A DNA stretch of 64,000 nt from Deinococcus humi. Lineage in GTDB: Bacteria; Deinococcota; Deinococci; Deinococcales; Deinococcaceae. The translations under genes and the position numbers were made by a program. The notes beneath the pieces were generated by a model. That model made no database searches and was not told the origin of the DNA. It was given only the letters and a program-made list of their open reading frames with translations. This document shows positions 11,310 through 20,899 of the stretch, one piece after another (positions within the stretch are counted from its first letter, which is position 1; each line of letters starts with the position of its first letter). The stretch lies in assembly GCF_014201875.1 (NCBI RefSeq), contig NZ_JACHFL010000002.1, positions 124,001 through 188,000 of the forward strand, written 5' to 3'.

Positions 11310-14300
11310 TTACAGCTTCTCATCTTCCTGACCGGGTTCTTTCACATCCGTCTCCCCCCAGGCCACGTCCTGCTTTCGGGGGTGCCGTCCAAGGCTCAGC
11401 GTCCGGCCGTGTGCCTGCGCTCCTTTCAGCGCGTCGGCGATGTCACCGAGCGAGTCGCTCAATTCCCTGTCACGCACGCTGGATGACGCGACAATGGACA
11501 GCAGCGGCGCGAGGGCCCCCTCCAGCGCGCCCATGAGGGTTTCGAGTGTCACCAGTGCAGGTTCTGGGTGTGCGGTTGTGGCTGTGCTTGGTGCGGCCTC
11601 CCTCTGACGCACTGTTGAGAGTTCCTGTTCTACGGACTGCAGCGCGGCCAGAATGCTGGCCTGCGTGGCCGCATTCCATCCGGCGGAGTGACCGCGCACC
11701 TCCGCTTCCCTGACCCCTTCCCTGAGGGCCGCCGTTTGAGCGTTCATCCCGGCAGCGATGTCGGCCAGCTGCGCCACCACCCGTCCACCCACGTCGGTCC
11801 CGGCCCCGCCGATCGCCCGGTCCCGCAGGAAGCCGGTGCGGATCTGCTGCCAGCGCGCGTCCTGGTCTGGGGTCAACGTGCCCTGGATCTCGGCGAGCTT
11901 GAGCAGGTTTTCCTCGGCGCCGCTGGTCAGCAGCTGGGCCTCGCCGAGGTAATGGTCCGCGATTAGACCTGCAATTTCGGTGTCGTTCATCACCGGCTGA
12001 ATTTTTTCGGCCAGACGGTTCATGTTGCGGTAGCTGCCCTGCAGCCGGAACGGCGGCTCGGTGCGGTAGCGGTCATCCTGCGCGGCGCTGGCGATGTACT
12101 GCGCGTTGACCGCCGAGAGCACGTCACGCACCCGCAGCAGGCGCCGCAAGGTCTCGACCATCTCCCCGGCCTCAGCCTCGCCCAGACCGGACTTCAGCCC
12201 CGACAGACTCACTTCGCGTCCCTGTGCGCGCTCCACCAGCAGCGCCAAGTCTGCCGGGTCACGACCCGAGAGTGCGGCCAGTACCGGGTTGGAGGTGAGA
12301 CTGTTTTCGATGTAGCTCATCAGGAAAGCACCTTGCATCCCGCTTAGCACGTCGCCGAGGTTGTACACGTCGGCACGGTTGGCCAGCATATCTGGCACCC
12401 GGAAGACCTCGCCGGACTCAGTGTAGGGGTTGCCTGCCATGACCACCGCAAATCTCCGTCCGCGCAGGTCGTAGGTGCGCGGTTTCCCCTGCCAGACCCC
12501 GTCGATGCGGCGCGTGCCGTCGGTCAGCGAGATGAACTTCTGCAAAAACGAGGGGCTGAGGTGTTGGATGTCGTCGAGGTAAAGCATTACGTTGTTGCCC
12601 ATTTCTAGCGCCAAGCCGAGCTTCTCCAGTTCCGCCCTGGATCCGGAGTCTCCGGTCAGTGCGGGATCAAGCGAGGTGATGTGGTGCCCCAACGACGGTC
12701 CGTTGATCCGCATGAAGACCAGTCCCAGCTGGCTGGCGACATACTCCATCAGGGTGGTCTTGCCATAGCCGGGCGGGGAGATCAGCATCAGCAGGCCCAT
12801 CAGATCGCTGCGGCGCCCTTCGCCCAAGGTGCCGATCTGCTTGGCGAGGTTGTCGCCAATCACCGGCAGGTACACGCCGTCAATCAGGCCGTTGCGCACG
12901 AACGAGGTGAGCGGCCGCGCCTGGTACTCGGAGAGATGCAGCGCTGCGGCCTCGCGTTCCATCACGGCGGTCCGCGCTTCCTGATAGCGGCGCATCCCCG
13001 GCACGTACACCGTGCGGTGCTGTTCGAGCCGGGCTGCGGTTTCGCCCACGTCCAGGGTCAGCGCGCCGCCCGTGATCCTGGGGTGCGTGCCGATCAGACC
13101 GCTCACATGGGTGATCAGCGCGGTTTCCTGGGTCTCCGTGTTGAGCTCCTCACCGAACAGCAGCCACGCCGCCGCTTCCGGCACTTCACCGACGTGACCT
13201 GTCCACGCCTCAGTCTGTGTCAGCGCCGCTGTCCAGGCCAGCGCCATCTTCCAGCGCTGGGCGAGTGACCTTCCTCTACCCGCATCCAGCGATGCCCTCA
13301 GCTGATCGGCCTTGCCGATCAGCTCCGCGTCCGCACGCAGCGCGTCTGCGAGGTCGACAGCCCGCCGGGTGAAACTGAGTTTGACGCTCTCAGCTGGCGT
13401 GCTGGGCTCCTGGGAGGTGGCCTCGATGGCGGCACACAGGTATTCGGCGGCCTGATGGGCCTGGCTGGTGGTCACAGGGATGCCGGCGTTCCCCAGGTGG
13501 AGGCTGATCTCGCCGGCGAGTTCATCGCGCGCAGTGTCCATCGCACCACGTGTTCCGAACATGCTGGCGATGGTGACCGCACTCTGCACCCGCTCGGCCC
13601 ATTCTGCGCGCAGCTCACTCCAGCTGGCCCAGAACAGCACTCCCAGCGCACGCGACTCTGCTGGGTAGATCAGTGCTCCGGCGGCATCCTCAAGGGGCAG
13701 CAACGCGGTGATGATCAGGGCCGCGTCGTGATCGTGGACGCCCTTCTCGTAGCCGCCACGGTAGTGTGGAGCGGCGAAGGCGCGTACTCGCGCCTCTAAG
13801 GCTCGCGGATCATCCAACAGCGAGCGCAGGGTGTCCATGGTCAGGCCCGCCTGTCTCTCATTTTCCGTGACTTGCGCTCCGTGGGTTTCAGCAGCGTCCA
13901 GTGTTGCCGCAGTCTGTGCTGCCGCATCTGTCCGGGCCGCCTGCATGACTAGGTGTGCGAGGTATTCGCCCCGGTAGACCTGCGGTGACTCGGATTCCAG
14001 GGTCGCGTCCCAGAATTCCTCAAGGCTGTCTAACACCGGGTCGTGCAGCGGCTGCATGAATCCCGTGCCGGTCAGATGCACGTTGAGTGTGCCGTCCCTG
14101 GGCAGCAGGGTCAGTTCCAGCGGCTGGGTGTTGACACTGAAACGGTGTCGTGGCCCCAGGCGGATCACCTTTCCGCCGTCTTCGAACAGGTCTGAGCGGT
14201 CTCGCAACTGCCGCACGGCCCCGTCCCTGGCGGCGGCGAGGCGAGAGAGCAGGTCTCCGGCGCGAACCACGTCACCGTGGGCGCTGAGTTGTCCAGCGAC

Positions 14301-16844
14301 CTGCCGCAGGCGCAGGATCAGCGGATCACCCGCGAAGAAGGCCTGCAACTCCTCGGGGCTTGAGAGGCGCCCCAGGCGGGTTCCCAGGCCGTCCACGATA
14401 CGGGCGCCAGTGTCGCCCAGGGTCTGGTTGCGGCGCTCACGCGCGGTCAACAGCACCTGGCGGCGTTCCTCGAAGGCCAGCTGGGTTTCCTGGCGCAGGG
14501 TCAGTAAGGCACTCACAAAGGTGTCGGACTCGCCGAACCGGCTTTCGATCTCCCCGGCGGCCAGGGTCAGGCGGGCCAGTTCCTCGGTGGCCCGCTCCGG
14601 GGAGTCCGCCCGTCCCAGCGCTCCGACCACCGACTGGCGGTACAGGTTCATCTGGGCGGCGAACTGGGCGGCCATCTCTCCTTCGCCCACGTCCCGTGCG
14701 CGGCGCTCTGTTCTGGCCCGCAGCGCGTTGAGCTTGGCATACAACCCTGAGATGCTCTCGATCACCGCCGTGCGGGCCTGCGCGTCTTCTACCGGGAGTC
14801 CGGAGAGCAGTTCGGACAAGGTGTCGAGTGATCCAGCCACTCCGGCGATCTTCGTGAGCTGCGCGTTGAGCTCCCGGCTGGACGCCGCGTCTGCCGAGGA
14901 CAGCCCGGTTTCCAGGGCCATAATCTCATCAGCCAGCGGGGTCAGCGCCTCCGGACCAGTCAGGAAAGCGCCGGTGGCCTCTCCGGTCTGGGTGTGCGCC
15001 GCTGTGGTCTCGCCCACCATCGCATCTACAGCGGCCACGTCGATGCCGCGCATATCCCGCAGGCTCAGCAGTTTGCCGCGTTCTGCCACCAGCAGCTCCA
15101 GGGCGTCGACAAAGGACTGCACCTCGGTATGGGCGCGGCTGGCAAGGTCGGTGAGCAGGGCGCGGTGTTCCTTGCGGGCCTGATCCAGGGCTTCGCGGGC
15201 CGCCAAGCGCATGCTCTGCACCTTCTCGAATTCGTCGAGCACCGCCTCGCTGCTGGCGATGATCTCGTGAAGCAGGCCAGCCAGCGCGGCGTTGGCGGGA
15301 TCGGCGAGCCAGTGGTGCACCTCGAACAGCCGCCGGGCGCTGGCCGTCAGCCGGGTGTAGTGTCGGGAGTCCTGTGCCCGCTGGCCAGTGGTGCGCGCCA
15401 CCTGGGTGAGATTGGAGACTCCGCGCACCAGTTCGGCGTTGCCCAGCCGCCCAAGTGCGCTCTTGCTCTGCGGTGCTCTTGAGGCAAATTCGTCGCTATA
15501 AAAAGGCGTCTTCCACACCTGCATCGGATGCACCCGTGTGGGCACAGAACTCTCGGCCTGGAACAGCGTCAGGATGCCACCCTCCTGGAGGGCCTCACCG
15601 TGGGCGAACAGCGGCGCGGCCAGTTCGCGGCGGATCAGGTTATAGACGAACAGCGCGCTCTCCCCGCTGACTGGCTCGTAGAAGGTGTACAGCACGTCCT
15701 CACCATTGGGGGAACGCTGCACGCCGCTGAGGGTCATGCCCTGGACCTGCGCGTCAAATTCACGGTACTCGCCGCTCTGGGTGTAGAAGCCACCGGGAAA
15801 GATGATGCCGTGGTCTTCAGGCAGGCTGATGCACGACAGCAGCATGGCGTCGCTCCGTATCACCCGACGCGTCAGGGTGTTGTAGATCAACCCGCGCCAC
15901 GCTTGTTCGCGGTAGGGCAGCACCCGCAGCAGGATCAGCGTTCCCACGCGCGCGTACTCGAATCTAGCGTCGTCCAGGGACTGGGTGGCGTCGTCTACCG
16001 GCTCGCTATACACGCCCTCGCCGGTCTCAGTGTCGTTCTCGGTCTTGACCGTCAGCGTGCCGCCGCGCGTCTCGACGTACAGGGTATCAAGGATGTTCAG
16101 GTGTGGGTGACGTCCGCTGACTTCCAGCTCGCGTCCGGCGCGGATCCATTCGAAGTCGAATCTGGGCGGCGGCGCAGCGTCGCGTTCACCGCGCGCGTCG
16201 GTATAGCTGATCTCGCCTGTCGGGCTGACCTCCCAGCGGAACACCCGCACATCGGCGATGGTCTGCCCCATCTGAAAAACGGCCAGCAGTTTGGTGCCGC
16301 GCGTGAGCAGCTGGAGCAGTCGGGCGTCTTTGTAGTAGGCGTACAGCTCGGCGAAGTCGCGCACGAAAGTTGGGTCTGCGAGAAAGGTGCCCAGGGTGGG
16401 AACGGGCTGCACGTCGTAGGTTCCGCCAGTCTCGATGAGCTGGTACAGGCTGAGGACGTCGCCGACGGCGGTTTCCCCTTTGCGCGCTGACGCGGCGTTG
16501 AAGCCGAACAGCAGCCACGGCCCAGCCTCGACCAGATCACGGCCCAGGGCGATAAAGGGAGTGTGGATGCGCACGCGTCCCAGCAGGGTCATCTCCCCCT
16601 CGCCAAATTCAGCGATGCGCTGGGCATTCAGGTCTGCGACCATGCTCTGCAGCGCTGCGCCCTGTGCAGCGAGTCGGGCGCTGAGCACTGCGTAGGCCCC
16701 GCTGGTTTCTTCGGCTGGGGTCTGTTCGGCTGTGTTCTGTTCTGGGTTGCGTGTTGGGTACGTGCCCGTGATTTGGTCAGGGGCAGGGATCACTTCTGCT
16801 GTGGTCTGGTCTTTGGGCATGCTGGAGGGTGTGGGTTCGGTCAT
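11310..16844 (-). CDS. Giant AAA+ protein of the DNA-repair-ATPase (DUF3686) type
   Basis: 1844 residues, the last gene of the island's leftward module. The first 400 or so residues are beta-rich with repeated strand-turn patterns; a long helical, coiled-coil-prone region spans roughly 480-1300. The AAA+ module has Walker A SPPGYGKTT (Lys near 1362), Walker B VMLYLDDIQ (Asp 1424-1425) and a sensor-1-like VMAGNPYT. A Ser/Thr/Ala-rich C-terminal tail of about 200 residues follows. Size, order and company of flotillin and YqiJ-like genes match the family annotated as DNA repair ATPase; direct evidence for a repair role is thin. Likely acts as a ring-forming remodeller at the membrane (inference). 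ATG 16844 is chosen because AGGGAG lies six bases upstream; a longer frame to 16874 has no such site. Confidence 0.8.
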   Translation of the reverse strand: MTEPTPSSMPKDQTTAEVIPAPDQITGTYPTRNPEQNTAEQTPAEETSGAYAVLSARLAAQGAALQSMVADLNAQRIAEFGEGEMTLLGRVRIHTPFIALGRDLVEAGPWLLFGFNAASARKGETAVGDVLSLYQLIETGGTYDVQPVPTLGTFLADPTFVRDFAELYAYYKDARLLQLLTRGTKLLAVFQMGQTIADVRVFRWEVSPTGEISYTDARGERDAAPPPRFDFEWIRAGRELEVSGRHPHLNILDTLYVETRGGTLTVKTENDTETGEGVYSEPVDDATQSLDDARFEYARVGTLILLRVLPYREQAWRGLIYNTLTRRVIRSDAMLLSCISLPEDHGIIFPGGFYTQSGEYREFDAQVQGMTLSGVQRSPNGEDVLYTFYEPVSGESALFVYNLIRRELAAPLFAHGEALQEGGILTLFQAESSVPTRVHPMQVWKTPFYSDEFASRAPQSKSALGRLGNAELVRGVSNLTQVARTTGQRAQDSRHYTRLTASARRLFEVHHWLADPANAALAGLLHEIIASSEAVLDEFEKVQSMRLAAREALDQARKEHRALLTDLASRAHTEVQSFVDALELLVAERGKLLSLRDMRGIDVAAVDAMVGETTAAHTQTGEATGAFLTGPEALTPLADEIMALETGLSSADAASSRELNAQLTKIAGVAGSLDTLSELLSGLPVEDAQARTAVIESISGLYAKLNALRARTERRARDVGEGEMAAQFAAQMNLYRQSVVGALGRADSPERATEELARLTLAAGEIESRFGESDTFVSALLTLRQETQLAFEERRQVLLTARERRNQTLGDTGARIVDGLGTRLGRLSSPEELQAFFAGDPLILRLRQVAGQLSAHGDVVRAGDLLSRLAAARDGAVRQLRDRSDLFEDGGKVIRLGPRHRFSVNTQPLELTLLPRDGTLNVHLTGTGFMQPLHDPVLDSLEEFWDATLESESPQVYRGEYLAHLVMQAARTDAAAQTAATLDAAETHGAQVTENERQAGLTMDTLRSLLDDPRALEARVRAFAAPHYRGGYEKGVHDHDAALIITALLPLEDAAGALIYPAESRALGVLFWASWSELRAEWAERVQSAVTIASMFGTRGAMDTARDELAGEISLHLGNAGIPVTTSQAHQAAEYLCAAIEATSQEPSTPAESVKLSFTRRAVDLADALRADAELIGKADQLRASLDAGRGRSLAQRWKMALAWTAALTQTEAWTGHVGEVPEAAAWLLFGEELNTETQETALITHVSGLIGTHPRITGGALTLDVGETAARLEQHRTVYVPGMRRYQEARTAVMEREAAALHLSEYQARPLTSFVRNGLIDGVYLPVIGDNLAKQIGTLGEGRRSDLMGLLMLISPPGYGKTTLMEYVASQLGLVFMRINGPSLGHHITSLDPALTGDSGSRAELEKLGLALEMGNNVMLYLDDIQHLSPSFLQKFISLTDGTRRIDGVWQGKPRTYDLRGRRFAVVMAGNPYTESGEVFRVPDMLANRADVYNLGDVLSGMQGAFLMSYIENSLTSNPVLAALSGRDPADLALLVERAQGREVSLSGLKSGLGEAEAGEMVETLRRLLRVRDVLSAVNAQYIASAAQDDRYRTEPPFRLQGSYRNMNRLAEKIQPVMNDTEIAGLIADHYLGEAQLLTSGAEENLLKLAEIQGTLTPDQDARWQQIRTGFLRDRAIGGAGTDVGGRVVAQLADIAAGMNAQTAALREGVREAEVRGHSAGWNAATQASILAALQSVEQELSTVRQREAAPSTATTAHPEPALVTLETLMGALEGALAPLLSIVASSSVRDRELSDSLGDIADALKGAQAHGRTLSLGRHPRKQDVAWGETDVKEPGQEDEKL

Positions 16845-16939
16845 CGGAATCTCCCTGTGTGGACGGCGCTGCATTTCTGAACGGCAACCGGCGGGCGCGT
16901 CACTGCCTCACGCGCCCGCCGACCAGCTGTGTGCCGCGC

Positions 16940-18877
16940 TCAGTTCTTGTCGATGGCTCCTGTTGTAGTGGTTCCGTACCCCGTTTCCTCGCGTCCGAGA
17001 CGCACGCCTGCAAAACGGTCTAGCAACGCCTGGACCATCGGGCTGCGTGCGGCGAAGCCCTCGACGGCCTTGCTCATGGACACTGAGCGGCTCAGGGCAT
17101 CGAACATCCCGCCCTCACCGCCAACCAGGTCGATGTGAGCGTTCTTCAGTGCGCTGGAAAGCACGCCTGCGGTTTCCCTCGACACTTCCTTCCCGGCTTC
17201 CAGGGAGGCCGTGACTTCCTTGAGGTTGGTTTCCAGAGTCATGCGGAATTCCTCGTGGTCGCGAGCGCGGTCACTCATCGAGTCCATGGCCCCAAACTTG
17301 GCGGTCAGGCCTCTGGCTTCGGCCATCATGCGGTCACTCACGGCCCCAGCTTCCGCGCTGCCCTGGGCGCTGGTGATGCTGGCAAGCGCCTGTCCGACAG
17401 CGGCCTGTCCCTGCGCTTCTGCAGCCATGCGCTCAGCGAGCACGCGGGCATCGGCGTTGCCCTGCTTGTAGCTGGCTTCTGCCTTCGCTTCGAGGACCTG
17501 GGTCTCGGCGAGGCCGGGCGCGGCAATCTCCACCTGTTTGGCGGCGGCCATGACCCTGACGGCATCGGCCTTGCGGGTTGCCGAATCTGATTCGGCCTGG
17601 GCTAGGTTGGTCATCTCGGCGGCGCGGTGACGCGAGGCGGTCTCGGCAGCCTCGGCGGCCTTGATCTGCTTGACCAGCGTCTCCTGGGCGGCCGCCTCGG
17701 CGCCGAGGACGCGGACCTGCTTGTCGCGGTCAGCGGCAGAGACCTGGCGTACCTCGTTGATGCGTTCCTCCTCGAGGGCCACGGTCTTCTGGATGGCGAT
17801 GCGCTCGCGGGTGATGTTGGCCACCTCCATCACGCCCTGCTCGACGATCTTATCGCGGTCGACTTCCTGCAACTTGACCTCGCGGTCGGTGGTCACTGCC
17901 TCCATCTTCCCTGCACGGGTGACGCGCTCGATCTCGATGGCCACGGCACGCAGCCTGTTCTGTTCAGCGACCTCAACCTGCCGGCTACGCTCCTGTTCGC
18001 GGATCTCGACTTTCTCGTCGGTGTCGATGCGCGCCTGTTCGGAGAGCAGACGCTGCTCCTCTCTGACCTTCTGGGTCTCGGCTTGCTCGCGGGCGACGAT
18101 GGTGTCGATCTCACGGCGCTGGCGCGCCTCGGCCTCGGCCTGCTGGCGTTCAAGGGACAGGGTGGCTTCGCGGGTCTCAACATTCTTCTTGGTAACCGCC
18201 AGCCGCTCGTTTTGCTCCAGCTCGTTGGTCACGATGTTCTGGGCGGCGGTCAGCTGGGTGATTTTGCGGATGCCCTCGGCATCCATGATGTTGTTCTGGT
18301 CCAGCAGGGTCTTAGGGGTCTGCTCGAGGTAGTCGATCGCCACGTCCTCGAGGACATACCCGTTGAGGTCACGCCCGATGACCTTGACCACCTCGTCGCG
18401 GAACTCATCACGCTTCTCGAACAGTTCGATGAAGTCGAACTTCTTGCCCACGGTCTTGAGAGCCTCGGAAAACTTGGCGTTGAACAGCTCGTCGACCGCT
18501 TCACGGTCAGAAGCGCGCCTCGCCCCGATGGACTTTGCCACCTTGAGTACGTCCTCGCTGGTTTCGTTGACCCGCAGGTAGTACGCCACCGCGATGTCCG
18601 CACGCATGTTGTCCTTGCAGATCAGTCCTTCCCGGCCGCGCCGGTCCACCTGAAGGGTGATCAGGCTGATCTGCATGATCTCGGCCTTGTATAGGACTGG
18701 GATCACTAGCGCTCCGGTGAAGCGCACCTTGGGCGAGGAGCTCAGATCGTTGACGATCAGCGCGGTGCCCTGGTCGACTTTAATGTAGAAGGCTTTGACC
18801 AGGCCGATCAGGCCGAAGATGATCAGCAGAACCATCCCGAGGGCGATCAGGAAAGGGATGAGGATCGGGAGGGTCAT
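16940..18877 (-). CDS. Flotillin-like SPFH/Band-7 protein (YqiK type)
   Basis: 645 residues. One N-terminal membrane helix (about 5-28) is followed by an SPFH domain (about 30-210), then a very long Glu/Ala/Arg-rich coiled coil (about 215-480, with many EQAE and AEAxA repeats) and a C-terminal region ending in an Asn/Thr-rich tail. Flotillins form membrane-bound oligomeric cages or scaffolds in ordered lipid domains. The gene has AAGGAG before ATG 18877 and lies 95 bases before the giant ATPase and 130 bases after the YqiJ-like gene, all leftward, so one transcript is likely. NfeD/OB-fold partners next to flotillins are a general rule, which this cluster follows. Confidence 0.9.
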   Translation of the reverse strand: MTLPILIPFLIALGMVLLIIFGLIGLVKAFYIKVDQGTALIVNDLSSSPKVRFTGALVIPVLYKAEIMQISLITLQVDRRGREGLICKDNMRADIAVAYYLRVNETSEDVLKVAKSIGARRASDREAVDELFNAKFSEALKTVGKKFDFIELFEKRDEFRDEVVKVIGRDLNGYVLEDVAIDYLEQTPKTLLDQNNIMDAEGIRKITQLTAAQNIVTNELEQNERLAVTKKNVETREATLSLERQQAEAEARQRREIDTIVAREQAETQKVREEQRLLSEQARIDTDEKVEIREQERSRQVEVAEQNRLRAVAIEIERVTRAGKMEAVTTDREVKLQEVDRDKIVEQGVMEVANITRERIAIQKTVALEEERINEVRQVSAADRDKQVRVLGAEAAAQETLVKQIKAAEAAETASRHRAAEMTNLAQAESDSATRKADAVRVMAAAKQVEIAAPGLAETQVLEAKAEASYKQGNADARVLAERMAAEAQGQAAVGQALASITSAQGSAEAGAVSDRMMAEARGLTAKFGAMDSMSDRARDHEEFRMTLETNLKEVTASLEAGKEVSRETAGVLSSALKNAHIDLVGGEGGMFDALSRSVSMSKAVEGFAARSPMVQALLDRFAGVRLGREETGYGTTTTGAIDKN

Positions 18878-19007
18878 GCAGTCTCCTTGCTTGCCGGCGC
18901 GGGGGATGTTCCGCCGAGGGCAGCGCTCTGTGTGGTGTGGCTGGTGCGGGGCATGCAGGGTGTCTGTTGCTGAGGGATCTCAACGCTGCTTTTCACAGGT
19001 TCGGTTC

Positions 19008-19676
19008 TCAAACGTCTGGGGCGGGAATGACCACGTAGCTGTTGTCTGCCGGGTCATACTCCAGCAGCACCACAGCGTCGCCGCGCACGAAGTGTTCCTT
19101 TAGGGGTGAGCGCACCTGGAGCCGCAGTCCGGCCCCGCCGTCGGCCAGCTCGGCCATCCCGGAGCGGGCGTCCACGCCGGGGGTGATCACGCGGGCGGCG
19201 CGGCCGATCAGCGACGGCGCTTCAGGCGGACTCAGCCATCCCAGCGCCGGGCGCAGCCAGATCAGACTCAGCGCCGAGGCGAGGACGGCGGGCATAGTGG
19301 CCGCCACCAGCGTGATCATGCCGCCGACCACCTGCCAGCGTCCGTCCAGCATGGGCAAGAGCAGCAGCGCGGCCATGTAACAGATGATCCAGCTATAAAG
19401 ACTCAGCAGCGTGACGCTCAGCATCACGGGCACGCCGCCGAGGCCGAGCCGATCGGCCAGTCCGGCTACCATGCCTGCGAAGCTCTGGTGGTCCGCATCC
19501 AGGTGTCCGGGATGCAGATGTCCGTGCCCACCATCCACATGTCCGGTGTCCAAATGAACGTGTGTGGCGTCCACCAGTCCGCTGGCGGCCATCAGCCAGT
19601 ACGCGGCACACAGGCTCAGCATCACGCTCCACAGCAGTGTGGGGAAGCTCAGTGCTGTGATCAGGAAGTCGTTCAT
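19008..19676 (-). CDS. Membrane OB-fold protein, YqiJ/NfeD-like
   Basis: 222 residues: an N-terminal helix (about 8-32), a His/Asp/Gly-rich loop (about 35-65: HVHLDTGHVDGGHGHLHPGH), two or three more helices (about 75-150) and a C-terminal beta domain (about 160-220) of OB-fold type with GRAARVITPG and RGDAVVLLEYD. This is the layout of YqiJ-family partners of YqiK flotillins. The His-rich loop could bind metal; this is inference from composition. ATG 19676 is used; an upstream GTG frame adds 13 Arg-rich residues without support. First gene of the leftward module, so its promoter should lie in 19680-19900. Confidence 0.72.
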   Translation of the reverse strand: MNDFLITALSFPTLLWSVMLSLCAAYWLMAASGLVDATHVHLDTGHVDGGHGHLHPGHLDADHQSFAGMVAGLADRLGLGGVPVMLSVTLLSLYSWIICYMAALLLLPMLDGRWQVVGGMITLVAATMPAVLASALSLIWLRPALGWLSPPEAPSLIGRAARVITPGVDARSGMAELADGGAGLRLQVRSPLKEHFVRGDAVVLLEYDPADNSYVVIPAPDV

Positions 19677-19715
19677 GTCATGAATACGCGGCCTGCGAGG
19701 TCCACGTTCCAGCAC

Positions 19716-20518
19716 TTTCGCAGACGGTGAGCAGCATTTCCAGACTAAGAACGGTAGAGAGCAAGAGAAATGTCTTCATAGAATTTCAGAATTCTAATGT
19801 GTCAGACGACCTCTGCAAGCAATATTTTCGACTTGTCAGGGGGGTACCCTCGCATAGATTAAGACAGACCAAGCCCAAAGTCAGGGCTTGTCCAAGATGC
19901 GCCGCCGCAAACTATGCACTGTTGAGCATAGCGAGGTGCGGGCGCGCCTCCGAAGCCCTGAGACCGGCTTGCGCAGTGTCTTGGAGCTGAGCGCGTCGTG
20001 GGTGGATGCCCACGGACCAGCCCACGGTTGGCCCAGCGGCACTCCTCGCACCCAGCCCCAGCCCTGGGACCACCGAAACCACACGCGGCGCGCCAAGGAC
20101 AGCTGGCACCTCTGGGATCTGTGCCGCTGGAACCCCGGCCGGCTGGGTCCGGAAAATAACCCCACAGACTGGGCGGAATTGATCAGAACGGCCGTGCTGA
20201 ACAGCGCCACCTTGAGCGATGTCACCGGACCAGCCTGCCCGGGCCTGCTGCCCTGGGACAGGGCCGATCGATAAATCCCCCGTGAGGCTGAAGGTGACCT
20301 TGTCTCGGTCCAGGATAGCCGAGGGGGCGTCGCTCCAGACCGTAAAGCTGCCCCCGGGTCGCAAAGCAGTGTTCTCTCTTGATGGCGCGTTGACAGCCAG
20401 CGATCTCGATTAAGCGCGTGAATACGGAGGTGACCTGTAGCGACTCAGGAACAACCCGCCACTTGGAAACGCGAGTTCAAGGGCAGTTTCCACGACTTAG
20501 AGAGCATTTCTGATTCTG
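19716..20518. other. Island segment without a recognised gene
   Basis: About 800 bases between the module and attR. The first 150 bases are clearly AT-richer and probably hold the module's promoter; an inverted repeat TAGAAT-N6-ATTCTA lies at 19779-19796. From 19880 to 20410 both strands have open frames of 60-150 codons (for example plus 19888-20274, minus 19912-20364), none with a recognisable domain or good ribosome site; they could be a decayed gene or chance frames in GC-rich DNA. Confidence 0.5.
19779..19796. promoter_or_regulatory. Inverted repeat upstream of the YqiJ-flotillin-ATPase module
   Basis: Six-base arms TAGAAT and ATTCTA with a six-base centre, about 105 bases upstream of ATG 19676 in an AT-rich patch. 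It is a possible operator; short AT-rich repeats also arise by chance. Confidence 0.25.
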
Positions 20519-20562
20519 CACACGCGAGAGGTCGTAGGTTCAAGTCCTATACCGCCCACCAA
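20519..20562 (+). repeat. attR: 44-bp copy of the tRNA-Val 3' half
   Basis: Exact copy of 10598-10641. Only the 3' half of the tRNA is here, so it is not a functional tRNA gene. It marks the right edge of the island. Confidence 0.92.
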
Positions 20563-20567
20563 TTAAA

Positions 20568-20591
20568 GATCCGCCCAGCGCGGGTCTTTTT
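20568..20591 (+). terminator. Original terminator of tRNA-Val, now beyond the island
   Basis: A 7-bp stem (20568-20574 with 20580-20586, one G-T pair) and five Ts, six bases after the stranded CCA. It was presumably the tRNA-Val terminator before integration. From 20592 to 20899 no gene is recognised. Confidence 0.75.
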
Positions 20592-20899
20592 CATTTTAGC
20601 CACAAGGGTCCGGAGTGCTACGTGCGTAACGCATGCGTCACGGCTGAATTTGCCCCCACGAGTTCCGAGAGATTTGTCGTTACTTAGCAGTATCCGCCAC
20701 ATCCTCTGAGGTTGGCTGCCTCCAAATGGCCTCATGCATTCCGCAATGCGCCTGCTCCTCTTTTTCTGGCGAGCATGGGCACCGCGTTGACCTCTACGCT
20801 CTTGGGCTTGTCCCTCTGAGCGGTTGCCACCGCTCTCGCTGGTGAGACTTCAGACCCTCTGCCATCCGTCTGCCACCCGCTCCCCGGCAAGGTCGGCGC

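Larger units (their letters stand above)
10642..20562. mobile_element. Genomic island integrated at tRNA-Val(CAC), about 9.9 kb
   Basis: Bounded by exact 44-bp repeats (10598-10641 and 20519-20562). It starts with a tyrosine-recombinase remnant next to attL, as integrative elements do, and carries one leftward three-gene module (YqiJ-like, flotillin, giant AAA+ ATPase). Between module and attR is about 0.8 kb without a recognised gene. No replication, conjugation or phage structural genes are seen. The integrase is broken, so the island should be immobile unless a recombinase is supplied in trans. Confidence 0.85.

Noticed and set aside
17627..18694. Open frame of 355 codons, Leu/Asp-rich, on the plus strand
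   Set aside because: Mirror of the flotillin coiled coil; the Glu/Ala/Arg codons of the real gene read as Leu/Arg/Asp on the other strand.
20519..20562. A second tRNA-Val gene
   Set aside because: Only the 3' half is present; D-arm and 5' acceptor strand are missing, so it is an att site.
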